This document shows positions 33,589-43,844 of a stretch of 64,000 nucleotides of DNA, in pieces. Each line of letters begins with the position of its first letter. Position 1 is the stretch's first letter. The position numbers and the translations under genes are program-made. The DNA lies in NCBI GenBank assembly GCA_900319645.1, contig ONPG01000002.1:1-64000 (forward strand), written 5' to 3'. The notes under the pieces are model-generated. The model saw nothing but the letters and a program-made list of their open reading frames with translations, did not search any database and was not told the DNA's origin. The DNA comes from an uncultured Bacteroidales bacterium. GTDB lineage: Bacteria > Bacteroidota > Bacteroidia > Bacteroidales > Paludibacteraceae.

Positions 33589-33620
33589 ATTGTGTACTTG
33601 ACAAATTAGCAGTAATTTTG
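33589..33620 (+). promoter_or_regulatory. Promoter of the 3174-residue protein gene
   Basis: TAATTTTG at 33613-33620 is followed by CACCCG, as at the tRNA promoters. ATTG lies 24 bases upstream at 33589, in place of TTTG. The leader is about 57 bases to the ATG at 33685. Confidence 0.7.
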
Positions 33621-33684
33621 CACCCGATTAAAAATGCGCCTTTTTGAAGGCAAAAAACGTTGAATTTTTAATAAAAATCTTAAT

Positions 33685-36600
33685 ATGAGGAAATTTTTAG
33701 TAAGTATCTTGATTGTCTTGGCGGCAACGGCGAATGCTCAGCAACTGACAAATGCTAATTTCGAGGACTGGAGCGGAGCTGCTTTCGACGGTAACGCACA
33801 GCCGAAAGGATGGTTCGCTTCCAACGTGACACAATTCGGATTCAATTTCAACTTCGCCCACAAAGAGGCGGGACGCAACGGAGGCAACTCGATGATGGTT
33901 CAGGATCAGGATGTCGGAGCGGCCGGTATAACCGAGACAAGTCCGGGTTATTTTGCGCTCGGTCAGCCCTGGGTCTATATCGCCAGCCTGCTCAAGGTCA
34001 GCGAAGCCACCGCTGGAACCGCTGGAGGTATAGCTTGGACCTATCGTCCCGACACGATGTCCGTGTGGATCAAACGTACGGGTAACAATACCGACAAGGA
34101 GGATTTCTATCTCCTTTATTACGCTTGGAACGGCAAGACACGCGGAGACAAGTATAAAGCCAAGAACGGTTCGTGTACTTCGGTAACCTATTACGACGAG
34201 GAGTCGGACGTGCGTCAGGCGCTCAACGGTAACGAGTGCGGAACTGCCGAGAAAGCCACCCAGGTCTGCGAAGGCATGTGGCGTGAGAAAAAGACATACG
34301 GACAGTGGACGAACATCCGCGTGCCGATCTACTACATGAACAACCAGGTCCCGACCACGATGAACATCATCTTCTCGGCTTCCAACTACCCGAACTTCCG
34401 TGCGAACAGCGGGCTCTATCCGGGAAACTCGCTCTATGTGGATGATGTCGAACTCATCTATTCGGCTTCCATACAGAAACTCTTCGTCGATGACAAGGAA
34501 TGGAAAGGATTCGACCCGAACAGTAGTGAAATCCAGACGTACGCCCTCGGCGAGAGTGCCACATCGATACCGTCTATCGAAGCCATACGTGGAGCCGGCT
34601 CGCTGACCAACGCCAAAGGAACAACGGTCAATTTTGCGGGACGCAAACTGTCGGGCAGCGAGATCAAAATAGAGAACGGAGATCTCGCCAGCAAACCGAC
34701 GGTCATAACCGTCAAATCGGATGACGGCAAGACCACCAAAGTCTATAAGATCCAGTTCACTAAAGCGGCGAGCAGCAATGCCAAACTGGCGTCTATTACG
34801 GTCAACGGAACGTCTATCGAAGGTTTCAGCCCTGCCAAGTACGCCTATAACGTAGCGCTTCCTTACGGCACAACGGCTTTGCCGGTTGTTACGGCGGAAG
34901 GACAGGAAGACGGTCAGAAAATCGACATCACCCAGGCGACTTCGCTTACCGGAACCGCCACTGTCAAAGTGACCGCTCCCAACAAGTCTGCTACCCAGAC
35001 CTATACGCTCACCTTCTCTGTAGCAGCTCTCTCGGACAATACCTTGCAGGATATCCGCGTCAACGGCAACTCCATTCCCGGATTCACACCTGCGCAAACA
35101 ACCTACAAGGTCTCTCTTCCCGTCGGAACATCCAAACTGACCATCGAGCCTGTCTCGGCATACAAAGCCGGAGAACAGACCATCACCGTTACGCCTAACC
35201 CGCTTCCTTCGGGCGAAGCCATCAACGGAGCATCGGTTCAGCTCTCTGTCACCACACCGGGAAACAGTACACCTAAAGTGTACAAACTCAATTTCAAACT
35301 GGAGAAATCGTCTTATTCGCTCCTCAAGAATCTCGGCGTCCGTGGCGAACAGATCATGTATTGCAACCCCGCCAAAGAGGACGACCAGACACAGATCGCC
35401 TTTAATCCGGAGAATACCACGTATTACATCAACCTGAAAATGGGTACAAAACGAATGCCGGAAATCTTCTATACGCAAGGCGATGAGTACCAGACAGTTA
35501 AAGTGGATACAGCTGGTATAGATGGCACGACCCGCGTTACCGTAACAGCGGGAAATGAGGTGGATCAGACCGTCTATAAACTGGTGTTCTCTACCGTCAA
35601 ATCGGAGATATCCACGCTTGCCGGAATCAAAATCGGAGGAGTGCTCCTCGACGGTTTCCAACCCGACCAAACGACTTATACCTTCCAACTGCCTATCGGA
35701 ACGACCGAACTGCCTGAGATTGAGGCTATCCGAAGCGACGAGTTCCAGAAAATAACCATCACCCCCAACGGTGTGAATGGGGTGACACGTATCACGGTTA
35801 CTGCCGAGAACGGCAATACGACCGTCTATGTCATCAATTTCTCCGTGGATAGTTATACCGACAATCATCTGGAGATGATTTATCTGAACGGAACACCCCT
35901 CGAAGGCTTTGATCCGGATCAGAACGAGTATTATGTCAACCTGCCGCAAGGCGCTACCCAACTGCCGGAGATCTCATGCCTGAAACGCGACGAAACGCTT
36001 CAGACCGTAAACATTCGCAGTAACGGTGTGAATGGCGACACCCGTATCACCGTCCGTCCGCAGACAGGTGCCAGCCGCGTCTATGTCATCCATTTCTCGG
36101 TGGCAACCTCTTCCAATACCGCCCTGGCGATGATCCTTCTCGACGGAGTGAAGATGGCGGCTTTCCATCCGGATACGCTCCATTATACGGTCGTTCTGGA
36201 CGAAGGAGTGAGCACGATTCCCGCCGTGACATACGAGAAAGCGGAGGCTTCGCAACGTGTGCTGAGCGTTCTCGAAGACACCACGCAGCTGATTACCGTT
36301 ACCGCCGAGAGTGGCGCTAAACGCACTTATGAGATTGATTTCCGCTTCCAACTCTCTGCTAACGCACTCCTGGAGATGATCTATCTCGATGGCGTCCCGA
36401 TGGAGAACTTCGAGCCGGAGCAAACCAACTATATCGTGCAGCTCACGGGCGAGACATGTCCGGTAGTGACGGTCGGCAAAGCGGCTGGACAGCAAGTGAC
36501 GATCACGACACCTGTCGGACCCGGCAAAGCCGTTATTCTCGTGGCGCCCGAGCAAGGCACAACCATGCAATATACCATCACTTTCCTGCCTGTTACCGCG

Positions 36601-39600
36601 GCTACCGTGCAGTTGCAGAATATCTATCTGGATGGCGTGGCGATTACTTCTTTTGCCGGCAACCAGCCTCATTACGAAACGACTTATAACGATGCTTTGC
36701 CGGTTGTTACATGGGAGGCAAGCGAGGACCTCAAAGTCAGCCTCTTGTGGAACGCAGATACGGCGTATATCAATGTGTCGGACGGCATGGGAGCCAGAAT
36801 GGTCTATGACGTGGTATGCACACGTCTCTTTGAGAACGGCACACAACTGGCGGCTATCCAAGCCGACGGAGTGACCCTTCCGGATTTTGTGCCGGCTAAG
36901 AAACACTATGCTTACCAGCTGGCAGCTGGTAGTTCCTTCCCCGTGCTTGGTTATGTGAAAGCCAGCGAGAAACAGGTGGTTAACTTTGGTCAGACCGCTG
37001 AAGGCGAGTGGACCTTTGTGGTGAAAGCCGAGAACGGCGACACTACGGCTTACTACGTGCGCTATGAGGTGGCGCTCTATGCAGACGCAACACTGGAAAA
37101 TATGACGTTGCTCGGTCTGCCGGAAGACCAGACTTTTGCGTTCAACCCCGAAACATATGAGTATAACGGCTTGGTATTGGACGAAGGCGCTCTCCTGCCG
37201 GATATGCAGATTACTGCACGCCCCGGACAGAAAGTGCTGGCTTTCAACGCAAACACTAACGAACAGCAAGTGCTTGTCACCGCTCAGAACGGAACACAGG
37301 CGAAATACACCATCCGTTATACCCGCAAGAAGAGCAATAACGCTCTCTTAGCGCAGATATGGATTGACGGCAAACCGCTGATGGCTTTCGACCCCGAGGT
37401 TCATGCCTATACCTATCCGTTGCCGCAAGGAACCAAGCTTATGCCGAATGTATTCCCAGTCGGACAACTGGACAACCAGACGATTACCACCTATCTATCT
37501 CGCCTCAACGGCGTGACACGTATCCATGTGGTGGCGCAAGATAGTACCGAGGCGGAATATACTGTCGCATTCCCTGTGGAGAAATGTACCAACACCAAAC
37601 TTGGCAGCCTCACAATCAACGGCGAGAGCAAGGATGTGAATACAACCGAGTACACCTTTGACCTGCCTTTCGGAAGCGTAGAACCGTACGCTGTTACGTT
37701 CGAGAAAGCGGAACCCGAGCAGTTGATCGAATATATTGAGGCGCCTGTGAGCGGCGTGACAAAGATTATTGTTACCGACGAGAACGGCGACAGCCGCACA
37801 TATTCCATCCGCTACAACGTGGCTCAGCCGCAAGGCGACAACATAATCAAGCGGGTGGTGTATAGATACGTGAATGCCTCCAATGTTACCAAGATAGATT
37901 CTATCGTACCCGTTCCGGGCGAGAACATCATCGAACTGCCGTATGGATCCAAGAGTTTCAAGGTGACACGCGTGGATAAGAACTACGACGAGCAATCTGT
38001 CATCTTCTACAACGGAGAAATCCGTCGAGGCGCTACCATCATCGCTTCGGCAAACCGCGAAGGAGCGGAAGATGTAACCTATACGCTGTTACCGCAGATG
38101 CCGGAGTTCGAGACCAAAGGCAAACTCTCGGACTTGAAGTTCAAAGGAACAACTATTCCGAACTTCCGTCCTGACGTCTATAACTACATGATTAACGTGA
38201 CCGCTCAACCGGTTAAAGAGGATTTCTCGGGAACCGCATATGGCAACCGCGTGGTTACCAAATCGACTGTTAATGTCCAGAAAAAGCAGATAACCCTGAC
38301 CGTTCAAAGCGGAGAAACATACAGCGTTTGCTGGTACTACACCAACTGCGAACCGCCTTTCACCTTCGAGTGGATTCAAACCGACAGGGCACATTATTAC
38401 ACCAAACCGTTCTCGTTGACCGATTACACTTCCGTGAACGATGCCGGCGAGCGTGACCCGACAGGTTACAAACCCAAAGGTTGGTCTGTTCCGGCGGACT
38501 TGTTGGCGGGAGTGGACTACGATGCTGTGGTCTCGCACTTTACGTACAACACCGGTAAAGAGGTAACGCGTATGGGCGACAAGGAAGTGATGCTCTCCAC
38601 CGTACGTGGTGGCGCATTGAATAGTTCCTTGCCCGGCGCTATGACATTGGGCAAACTCACCTTGCCGAGCGGAGTAAAACTGAATGGCGGAACCAAAGTG
38701 TCGTTCAATAAATCTGCGAACGACGGTGTGGACTACAAGAACAGCCCGGAGCAGTTCCAATTTGAATACATGCCGATTAGCAATTACGGCATCAACGCTT
38801 GGAATGCCTGGGTGGCAATTGGAGATGGCGCTTCGAATACGAAAGAATACACCATTAGTGGTAACTTTAATAACCAAGGTGTATGGCAAACGAAGACAAC
38901 CGATTTGTCTTATACCTTTACTGTCAAGAAACTCAATGTTCTGCTGTGCTCAAGCGAAGTTAGTGGCAATAGTTTGTCTATCTACGACGGTTCCGATGCC
39001 AAGAGTGCGGATTTGCAAATCCGTAACATCCGTATGGTCTATAACTCCGAACTGACCGCTGCAACGGTGAACGGCAAATCTACCACCAAGAGCGGTAATA
39101 CCTTCACCTATAATGTGCCGGCCAACGAAGTGATCATGGGCTTGCCAGCTCTCAAGTTTACGGGTAAAGTGCATGACCAGATGCAGAAAATAGAGTGGAT
39201 CAACAACGGCGAGTGGCTCAACGGAGAACTGCAAGCTCGCGTGACCAACTATGGCGAGAACTCGCTAGACAGCACGGTTTATACGGTTGTCCTCAAACGT
39301 GAGGCGGTTACTTCGCTGGACTACGAGATCTCGTTTGGTACGTACGCTCAGACAGTTAAAGGCGATACCGTGTTGGTAGATCTGCCTTATGGCACCAAGC
39401 GTCTGCCGGATGTGGACATCACACCGTCTAATATCCATCAGCGTTTTGCCATCACAAAGAGCGGCAATGCACTCAAAGTGACGGTTACGGCTGAGGATAA
39501 CAGCAGCAAATCAACCGTGTATGTCTTCCGCGAGAGCAAAACCAACGACGCACTCCTGGAGTCCTTCGGCTTGGAGAGCGGTGCTCTGGAGACCATTGAT

Positions 39601-42600
39601 GCTGAGGCGTTGCGCTACCAGGTAACAGCATCCCAAATGCCGGTTGTTGAGTTTGTGAAAAAGAGCATCGGACAGACCATTGACCTGCGTTACACCACCG
39701 ATAGTGCCACCATTCAGGTGACAGCCGAAGACGGATTGACCCAACGCACTTATACTATTTTGCGTGTAGAGCCTGCCGTAACTACTTCCGGCAAAATTGC
39801 CGAGTTCGAGTTGGACGGCAACACGATGCTTGATTTCGGAGGCGACAACTACGAGTGCGAGAAAGAGCGTCCTTTATCGCCTGTTCTCTATACGCTGGAG
39901 TATGCACAGGATTCCGTAGTGTTCGTTCAGAGCGAGACAAAAATGGAATGGCAGGTTTATGGCGATGCCAACCACAACTATACTTATTCCTATCCCACCT
40001 CTCAATCCTCCAATGCCCAGTTGGCTAACATCCGTATCAACGGAACGGATTACGAGGAGTTTAATCCTTCTGTCTATAGTTATGAGTTGAGTATGGATAG
40101 TGTGCTCATAGAGGCTGTGGCTGCTGAGGATGGTCAGGCGGTTGCCGTGGTAGAAACAGCAGAAGAGACGGCTTTGAGTTATGCTGTTATCGTTACGCCG
40201 GAGGACCTCTCCGCTCCGAAGACATATACACTACGCGTGGTTCGTCCCGCCAGTGACGACCGCTCGTTGGCAGCTGTCTATGTGGACGGTGTTCTGGTTC
40301 CGGACTTCCGTTCCGATAGTACGCAATATACGGTCGTGCTGCCTTCTGCTGCTGTCAAGACCGCACAGCCGCAAATGCCGTCTATTACGTACGATGCGGG
40401 GCAAAAAGGCCAGACAATAGAACTGATGCCGGGCAAGATAGGAGAAACGGATCCGACGCTGATCACCGTGACAAGTGAGCAAGGCGCAAGCCGCGAATAT
40501 AGTATCACGGTATTGGCGGAACCGAGTCATTGCGCCGAACTCACAGGTATCCTCGTCAATGGAGCGGCTTTGGAAGGATTTGAGACAGGACGTCACTATT
40601 ACTCCGTCGAAGTGGAGAACGATGAAGTGGAAATCAGACCTGCTTCGGCAGACCGTTTCCAAACCGTCACCGTACTCTCCAATGGATCTGACAGCATCAT
40701 TCATGTAGTGGCGGAGGACGGATACACGACTGCGGACTACTACGTGAACGTCTATCGGCAGATGCTCTCGGGTGACGCCACCCTGAGTACGATCCTTCTG
40801 GACGACCAGGAGTTCAGCTCTTATCGCCCGGAACTCAATCCGCATCTGGTGTTCAAACCGATGCAGAACACCTATACGATCAATCTGCCTTCGGGCACAA
40901 CTGCACTGCCTGAGATAACTGCGCAACTCAAGATGGATGGTCAGCAGGCTGCGGTAACCAAGAACGGAATGGTTGTTACAATCGCCGTAACGGCTGCCGA
41001 CGGCACACCCAATAACTATACACTCAACTTTGAAACACCCAAATCCCAGAATGCGCACTTGAGTATGATTTTCCTGGATGGAGATTCCTTGAACGGCTTT
41101 GTGCCCGGCACGTATTTCTACCAGGTGGAATTGCCGGAAGGAGTCCACTCGATGCCGGATGTGGCAGGCCAGAAAGGCGAATCTCACCAGCGTATTGGCG
41201 AGGTGGCTGTGGATAGTGACAAACTGCAAGCGACAATCCATGTGACAGCGGAAGATACTGCCTTTACCAACGATTACGTGATAGCATTCCGCTATACGCA
41301 ATCAGCCGCAGACACCCTTCTGATGATTTATGCGGACGGCGATTCGCTGCTTGGTTTTGAGCCGCACACGTTCTACTATTCGGATTCGCTGCCTGTTGGT
41401 ACCACTGCTTTCCCGGCATTGAACTGGGAGGAAGTGAACGAGTGGCAGCAGATTACGATGGACACCGTCCTGGCGAATAGTTCCGCACTCATCCGTCAGA
41501 TCTTTGTCAAAGCAGAGAACGGTAACAGCAATACCTATACGGTTTCTTATGCTATCCGCAAATCTGACGTGGATACCCTGCATGCCATCATTATTGACAC
41601 CAAGGTGCTTGAGAATTTCGATGCGCACACCATGGAGTATTACTACCAGCTGACAGCCCAGCAGGCAACCGAACTCGGCGGCGCATTGCCGATGGTGGAA
41701 TATGTGGTCGGCGATGAGTATCAGACCGTTCAGGTGTCGCAGTCGCCTGATTCTCTGGGCGTCAAGTCGCTGGGCTACAAGTCACTCATTACTGTCACAG
41801 CTGCGACGGGCGCTATGCGTACCTATATGATTCACTATCCGGTGGAGATGTCGTCCGACGCTACGCTCAACATGATCATGCTCGGTGGTAAGCCCCTGAG
41901 CGGATTTGATGCCGAGCGTACGACTTATCGCATTGAGATAGAGGGACGAAGCGACCTGCCTGTTGTCTCTGTCGCCAAACGCGAAGAAGCGCAGACCTAC
42001 GAGATATTCGTCAACGGAGATACCGTGTCTATCCATGTGACAGCAGAGGATGGAACAGGGCTGATCTATACGCTGGCTTTCGAGCGGATCCTGTCCGGCA
42101 ATACGATGTTGGCAAATATCGTGATAGAGGGACACAACGAGTTCCGTTTCCATCCCGAGGAGTATGAATATACGATCGTTCTGCCTTATGGCGAAGACAC
42201 TGTTCCTGCGTTCGAGATCTTCCTGCAGGATACGCTTCAGACGATCCCCGATGTGTTGCCTTGCGATACCTTGACGGATGGAAGCGTTCGCTATGCGATA
42301 ACCGTCACGGCTCCCAACGGAGACGAAGGAAACGCATACCTCCTCACGTTCGTCTTTACGAAGAACAACGACGCCCGTCTGACCGCTGTCTATGTGAAAG
42401 AAAACCTGCTTGCTGATTTCAGCAGCGAGGTGACGGAGTATGAACTTTACCATCCGTATGGCACCGACTCCACAGCCTTCTACACCAAGGAGGATATTCG
42501 TGTGGAATTGAGTGATTCGCTCGCGCATGTGACAATCAGCCTGGATGAGCAAGGAACTATCTCCATTTGCGTAGTGGCGCAAGATGGCGAGACCGAAACA

Positions 42601-43209
42601 ACTTATACCATCCGTCAGATCATCTCCAGAGATACTGACAATTTCCTCTCGGCTATCCTGCTGAACGGAGATACTATCCGTGATTTCGATCCGGAGCTGA
42701 CGTTCTACACCCATTATTTGTTCGATGGTGTGCAGCCGCCGCTGGTAACAGCCCTCGCGCGTTCAGAAAATGCAGACGTGAGCGTGCGCGAAGTGCCCGC
42801 GGGCGATACGTGTATGATCCTTTGTACTGCGCAGGATGGATCCTCACGCAGGTATTATATCCACTTTGCCGTTTCAACTATCAACGAGGCAACCAACCCG
42901 ACGACCAACGATGTGTTGATTAAGCGTATCCCTGGTTCGCTGAACATGCTGGTGGCTACTATCCGCAAGGATGTCTCGATCGCCCTTTACGATCAATACG
43001 GACGACTCGTGTTGTATGAGAAAGTGCCTGTGGCGGATCCGAATGACGTACAGGTGTCCGACGACCCGAACACGATCGAGCGTCTGAATGATGTGTCGGA
43101 TGTGTCCTCCGGTTTGGTCATCCCTCTGATTCCGGGACAAATCTACCAGTACGCGTTCTTCGTTTCGGACAAGAAGATTCTCAAATCCGGCAAGTTCATA
43201 GCTTACTAA
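33685..43209 (+). CDS. Giant surface protein with about 30 cadherin-like beta-sandwich repeats
   Basis: The 3174-residue product has a signal peptide (cleavage near ANA-QQ, residue 18). An N-terminal PCMD-like domain follows (about 19-265, starting NANFEDWSG and ending GNSLYVDDVEL). Then come about 30 units of 85-110 residues, each built on the pattern LxxIxxNGxxIxGFxPxxxxYxVxLPxGTTxLPxV...TVTAENGxxxxYxIxF, typical of the cadherin-like beta-sandwich family. A second PCMD-like domain interrupts the array at about 1555-1800. The last 90 residues (VSIALYDQYGRLVL... GQIYQYAFFVSDKKILKSGKFIAY) resemble a type IX secretion C-terminal signal. It is probably cell-surface-anchored; ligand unknown. It has its own promoter and terminator. 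Confidence 0.92.
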   Translation: MRKFLVSILIVLAATANAQQLTNANFEDWSGAAFDGNAQPKGWFASNVTQFGFNFNFAHKEAGRNGGNSMMVQDQDVGAAGITETSPGYFALGQPWVYIASLLKVSEATAGTAGGIAWTYRPDTMSVWIKRTGNNTDKEDFYLLYYAWNGKTRGDKYKAKNGSCTSVTYYDEESDVRQALNGNECGTAEKATQVCEGMWREKKTYGQWTNIRVPIYYMNNQVPTTMNIIFSASNYPNFRANSGLYPGNSLYVDDVELIYSASIQKLFVDDKEWKGFDPNSSEIQTYALGESATSIPSIEAIRGAGSLTNAKGTTVNFAGRKLSGSEIKIENGDLASKPTVITVKSDDGKTTKVYKIQFTKAASSNAKLASITVNGTSIEGFSPAKYAYNVALPYGTTALPVVTAEGQEDGQKIDITQATSLTGTATVKVTAPNKSATQTYTLTFSVAALSDNTLQDIRVNGNSIPGFTPAQTTYKVSLPVGTSKLTIEPVSAYKAGEQTITVTPNPLPSGEAINGASVQLSVTTPGNSTPKVYKLNFKLEKSSYSLLKNLGVRGEQIMYCNPAKEDDQTQIAFNPENTTYYINLKMGTKRMPEIFYTQGDEYQTVKVDTAGIDGTTRVTVTAGNEVDQTVYKLVFSTVKSEISTLAGIKIGGVLLDGFQPDQTTYTFQLPIGTTELPEIEAIRSDEFQKITITPNGVNGVTRITVTAENGNTTVYVINFSVDSYTDNHLEMIYLNGTPLEGFDPDQNEYYVNLPQGATQLPEISCLKRDETLQTVNIRSNGVNGDTRITVRPQTGASRVYVIHFSVATSSNTALAMILLDGVKMAAFHPDTLHYTVVLDEGVSTIPAVTYEKAEASQRVLSVLEDTTQLITVTAESGAKRTYEIDFRFQLSANALLEMIYLDGVPMENFEPEQTNYIVQLTGETCPVVTVGKAAGQQVTITTPVGPGKAVILVAPEQGTTMQYTITFLPVTAATVQLQNIYLDGVAITSFAGNQPHYETTYNDALPVVTWEASEDLKVSLLWNADTAYINVSDGMGARMVYDVVCTRLFENGTQLAAIQADGVTLPDFVPAKKHYAYQLAAGSSFPVLGYVKASEKQVVNFGQTAEGEWTFVVKAENGDTTAYYVRYEVALYADATLENMTLLGLPEDQTFAFNPETYEYNGLVLDEGALLPDMQITARPGQKVLAFNANTNEQQVLVTAQNGTQAKYTIRYTRKKSNNALLAQIWIDGKPLMAFDPEVHAYTYPLPQGTKLMPNVFPVGQLDNQTITTYLSRLNGVTRIHVVAQDSTEAEYTVAFPVEKCTNTKLGSLTINGESKDVNTTEYTFDLPFGSVEPYAVTFEKAEPEQLIEYIEAPVSGVTKIIVTDENGDSRTYSIRYNVAQPQGDNIIKRVVYRYVNASNVTKIDSIVPVPGENIIELPYGSKSFKVTRVDKNYDEQSVIFYNGEIRRGATIIASANREGAEDVTYTLLPQMPEFETKGKLSDLKFKGTTIPNFRPDVYNYMINVTAQPVKEDFSGTAYGNRVVTKSTVNVQKKQITLTVQSGETYSVCWYYTNCEPPFTFEWIQTDRAHYYTKPFSLTDYTSVNDAGERDPTGYKPKGWSVPADLLAGVDYDAVVSHFTYNTGKEVTRMGDKEVMLSTVRGGALNSSLPGAMTLGKLTLPSGVKLNGGTKVSFNKSANDGVDYKNSPEQFQFEYMPISNYGINAWNAWVAIGDGASNTKEYTISGNFNNQGVWQTKTTDLSYTFTVKKLNVLLCSSEVSGNSLSIYDGSDAKSADLQIRNIRMVYNSELTAATVNGKSTTKSGNTFTYNVPANEVIMGLPALKFTGKVHDQMQKIEWINNGEWLNGELQARVTNYGENSLDSTVYTVVLKREAVTSLDYEISFGTYAQTVKGDTVLVDLPYGTKRLPDVDITPSNIHQRFAITKSGNALKVTVTAEDNSSKSTVYVFRESKTNDALLESFGLESGALETIDAEALRYQVTASQMPVVEFVKKSIGQTIDLRYTTDSATIQVTAEDGLTQRTYTILRVEPAVTTSGKIAEFELDGNTMLDFGGDNYECEKERPLSPVLYTLEYAQDSVVFVQSETKMEWQVYGDANHNYTYSYPTSQSSNAQLANIRINGTDYEEFNPSVYSYELSMDSVLIEAVAAEDGQAVAVVETAEETALSYAVIVTPEDLSAPKTYTLRVVRPASDDRSLAAVYVDGVLVPDFRSDSTQYTVVLPSAAVKTAQPQMPSITYDAGQKGQTIELMPGKIGETDPTLITVTSEQGASREYSITVLAEPSHCAELTGILVNGAALEGFETGRHYYSVEVENDEVEIRPASADRFQTVTVLSNGSDSIIHVVAEDGYTTADYYVNVYRQMLSGDATLSTILLDDQEFSSYRPELNPHLVFKPMQNTYTINLPSGTTALPEITAQLKMDGQQAAVTKNGMVVTIAVTAADGTPNNYTLNFETPKSQNAHLSMIFLDGDSLNGFVPGTYFYQVELPEGVHSMPDVAGQKGESHQRIGEVAVDSDKLQATIHVTAEDTAFTNDYVIAFRYTQSAADTLLMIYADGDSLLGFEPHTFYYSDSLPVGTTAFPALNWEEVNEWQQITMDTVLANSSALIRQIFVKAENGNSNTYTVSYAIRKSDVDTLHAIIIDTKVLENFDAHTMEYYYQLTAQQATELGGALPMVEYVVGDEYQTVQVSQSPDSLGVKSLGYKSLITVTAATGAMRTYMIHYPVEMSSDATLNMIMLGGKPLSGFDAERTTYRIEIEGRSDLPVVSVAKREEAQTYEIFVNGDTVSIHVTAEDGTGLIYTLAFERILSGNTMLANIVIEGHNEFRFHPEEYEYTIVLPYGEDTVPAFEIFLQDTLQTIPDVLPCDTLTDGSVRYAITVTAPNGDEGNAYLLTFVFTKNNDARLTAVYVKENLLADFSSEVTEYELYHPYGTDSTAFYTKEDIRVELSDSLAHVTISLDEQGTISICVVAQDGETETTYTIRQIISRDTDNFLSAILLNGDTIRDFDPELTFYTHYLFDGVQPPLVTALARSENADVSVREVPAGDTCMILCTAQDGSSRRYYIHFAVSTINEATNPTTNDVLIKRIPGSLNMLVATIRKDVSIALYDQYGRLVLYEKVPVADPNDVQVSDDPNTIERLNDVSDVSSGLVIPLIPGQIYQYAFFVSDKKILKSGKFIAY

Positions 43210-43222
43210 GCCGGATCATGAC

Positions 43223-43258
43223 AAAGAGAGAGGAGGCCGTTCGGTCTCCTCTCTCTTT
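43223..43258. terminator. Terminator after the giant surface gene
   Basis: AAAGAGAGAGGAGG pairs with CCTCTCTCTTT around a CCGTTCGGT loop (43223-43258), 14 bases after the stop codon. A-run and T-run on the two sides make it usable in both directions. Confidence 0.85.
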
Positions 43259-43286
43259 GTGCAATTCCATCCGCCGGACAAATCAT

Positions 43287-43385
43287 CTTAGGGAATGATC
43301 CTGCGGTATAAATGAATGGGTACAATCCCGCTCTTCGGATGAATAGATGTAATTCCGCTATGCGAATGGATGAGTGTTCGTTCCG
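43287..43385. repeat. Degenerate 26-29 bp repeat with small varying hairpins
   Basis: Three units separated by CCGCT/CCCGCT: GGGAATGATCC..AATGGGTACAATCC, TTCGGATGAATAGATGTAATTCC and TGCGAATGGATGAGTGTTCGTTCC. Each unit can close a short stem (GGG/CCC, CGGA/TCCG, CGAA/TTCG), with changes compensated between arms. The array lies between the convergent 3' ends of the giant gene and secG. Confidence 0.5.
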
Positions 43386-43406
43386 TTTTTTTTGAACAGA
43401 AGCTGA

Positions 43407-43724
43407 TTACTCAGCTGCTTCCTCAACGGGGAATTCAGCAGCGGGTTGCTGTGCAGGCTCGTCAACCTGAATAGCCGAGTGCTGCTCTGCGCTCATTTGC
43501 TCGCCTTTGCTGAATCCGACAGCTGCGATGCTGAACGCTACGATGAGCGCAATCAAAGTCCAAGTGGCTTTCTCCAGAAAATCAGCTGTCTTCGGAGCAC
43601 CCATAACTTGGTTTCCGCTTGCGAAACCGGCAGCCAGACCTCCGCCTTTGCTGTTCTGTACCAGCACGAGAAGCGTCAGCAGAATGGCTGCAATAACGAT
43701 AAGAATAGTTAAAAAAATGTACAT
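43407..43724 (-). CDS. secG: Preprotein translocase subunit SecG
   Basis: SecG is a small inner-membrane subunit that assists SecYE-mediated export. The 105-residue product has two transmembrane helices (about 3-22 and 53-72) flanking the conserved loop LVQNSKGGGLAAGFASGNQVMGAPKTADFLEKATW, which is the family signature. A Glu/Ala/Gln-rich tail follows, common in Bacteroidota. It has its own promoter at 43799-43830 and so is not strictly dependent on the upstream lptE operon. Confidence 0.96.
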   Translation of the reverse strand: MYIFLTILIVIAAILLTLLVLVQNSKGGGLAAGFASGNQVMGAPKTADFLEKATWTLIALIVAFSIAAVGFSKGEQMSAEQHSAIQVDEPAQQPAAEFPVEEAAE

Positions 43725-43798
43725 AATTTATAATAATTTGAGTTTATTTCTAATAGCCGATTGTCGGTAGCCGTACTACCGGAACATAATTCAGCCTG

Positions 43799-43830
43799 CA
43801 AAATTACAACAATTTTTTGATATACGCAAA
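43799..43830 (-). promoter_or_regulatory. Promoter of secG
   Basis: On the minus strand TTTGCGTATATC (43830-43819), an A/T tract and TAATTTTG (43806-43799) are spaced 24 bases start to start. The leader of about 70 nt contains a small hairpin CGGTAG/CTACCG (43765-43781). Confidence 0.8.
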
Positions 43831-43844
43831 TATTTTGGCGTTTT

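Larger units (their letters stand above)
33040..33684. other. Repeat-rich intergenic region between moxR and the giant surface gene
   Basis: About 645 bases without a gene. It contains two long copies of repeat A (33201-33354), the tandem 11-bp repeat B (33436-33479), a second 11-bp duplication (33481-33502) and the promoter of the downstream gene. The order resembles the region at 20781-21008; both lie between divergently transcribed genes. Confidence 0.75.

Noticed and set aside
33613-33620. Alternative start or small gene before the giant surface gene
   Set aside because: The 645-base region has stops in all frames near the promoter and no open frame with coding character.
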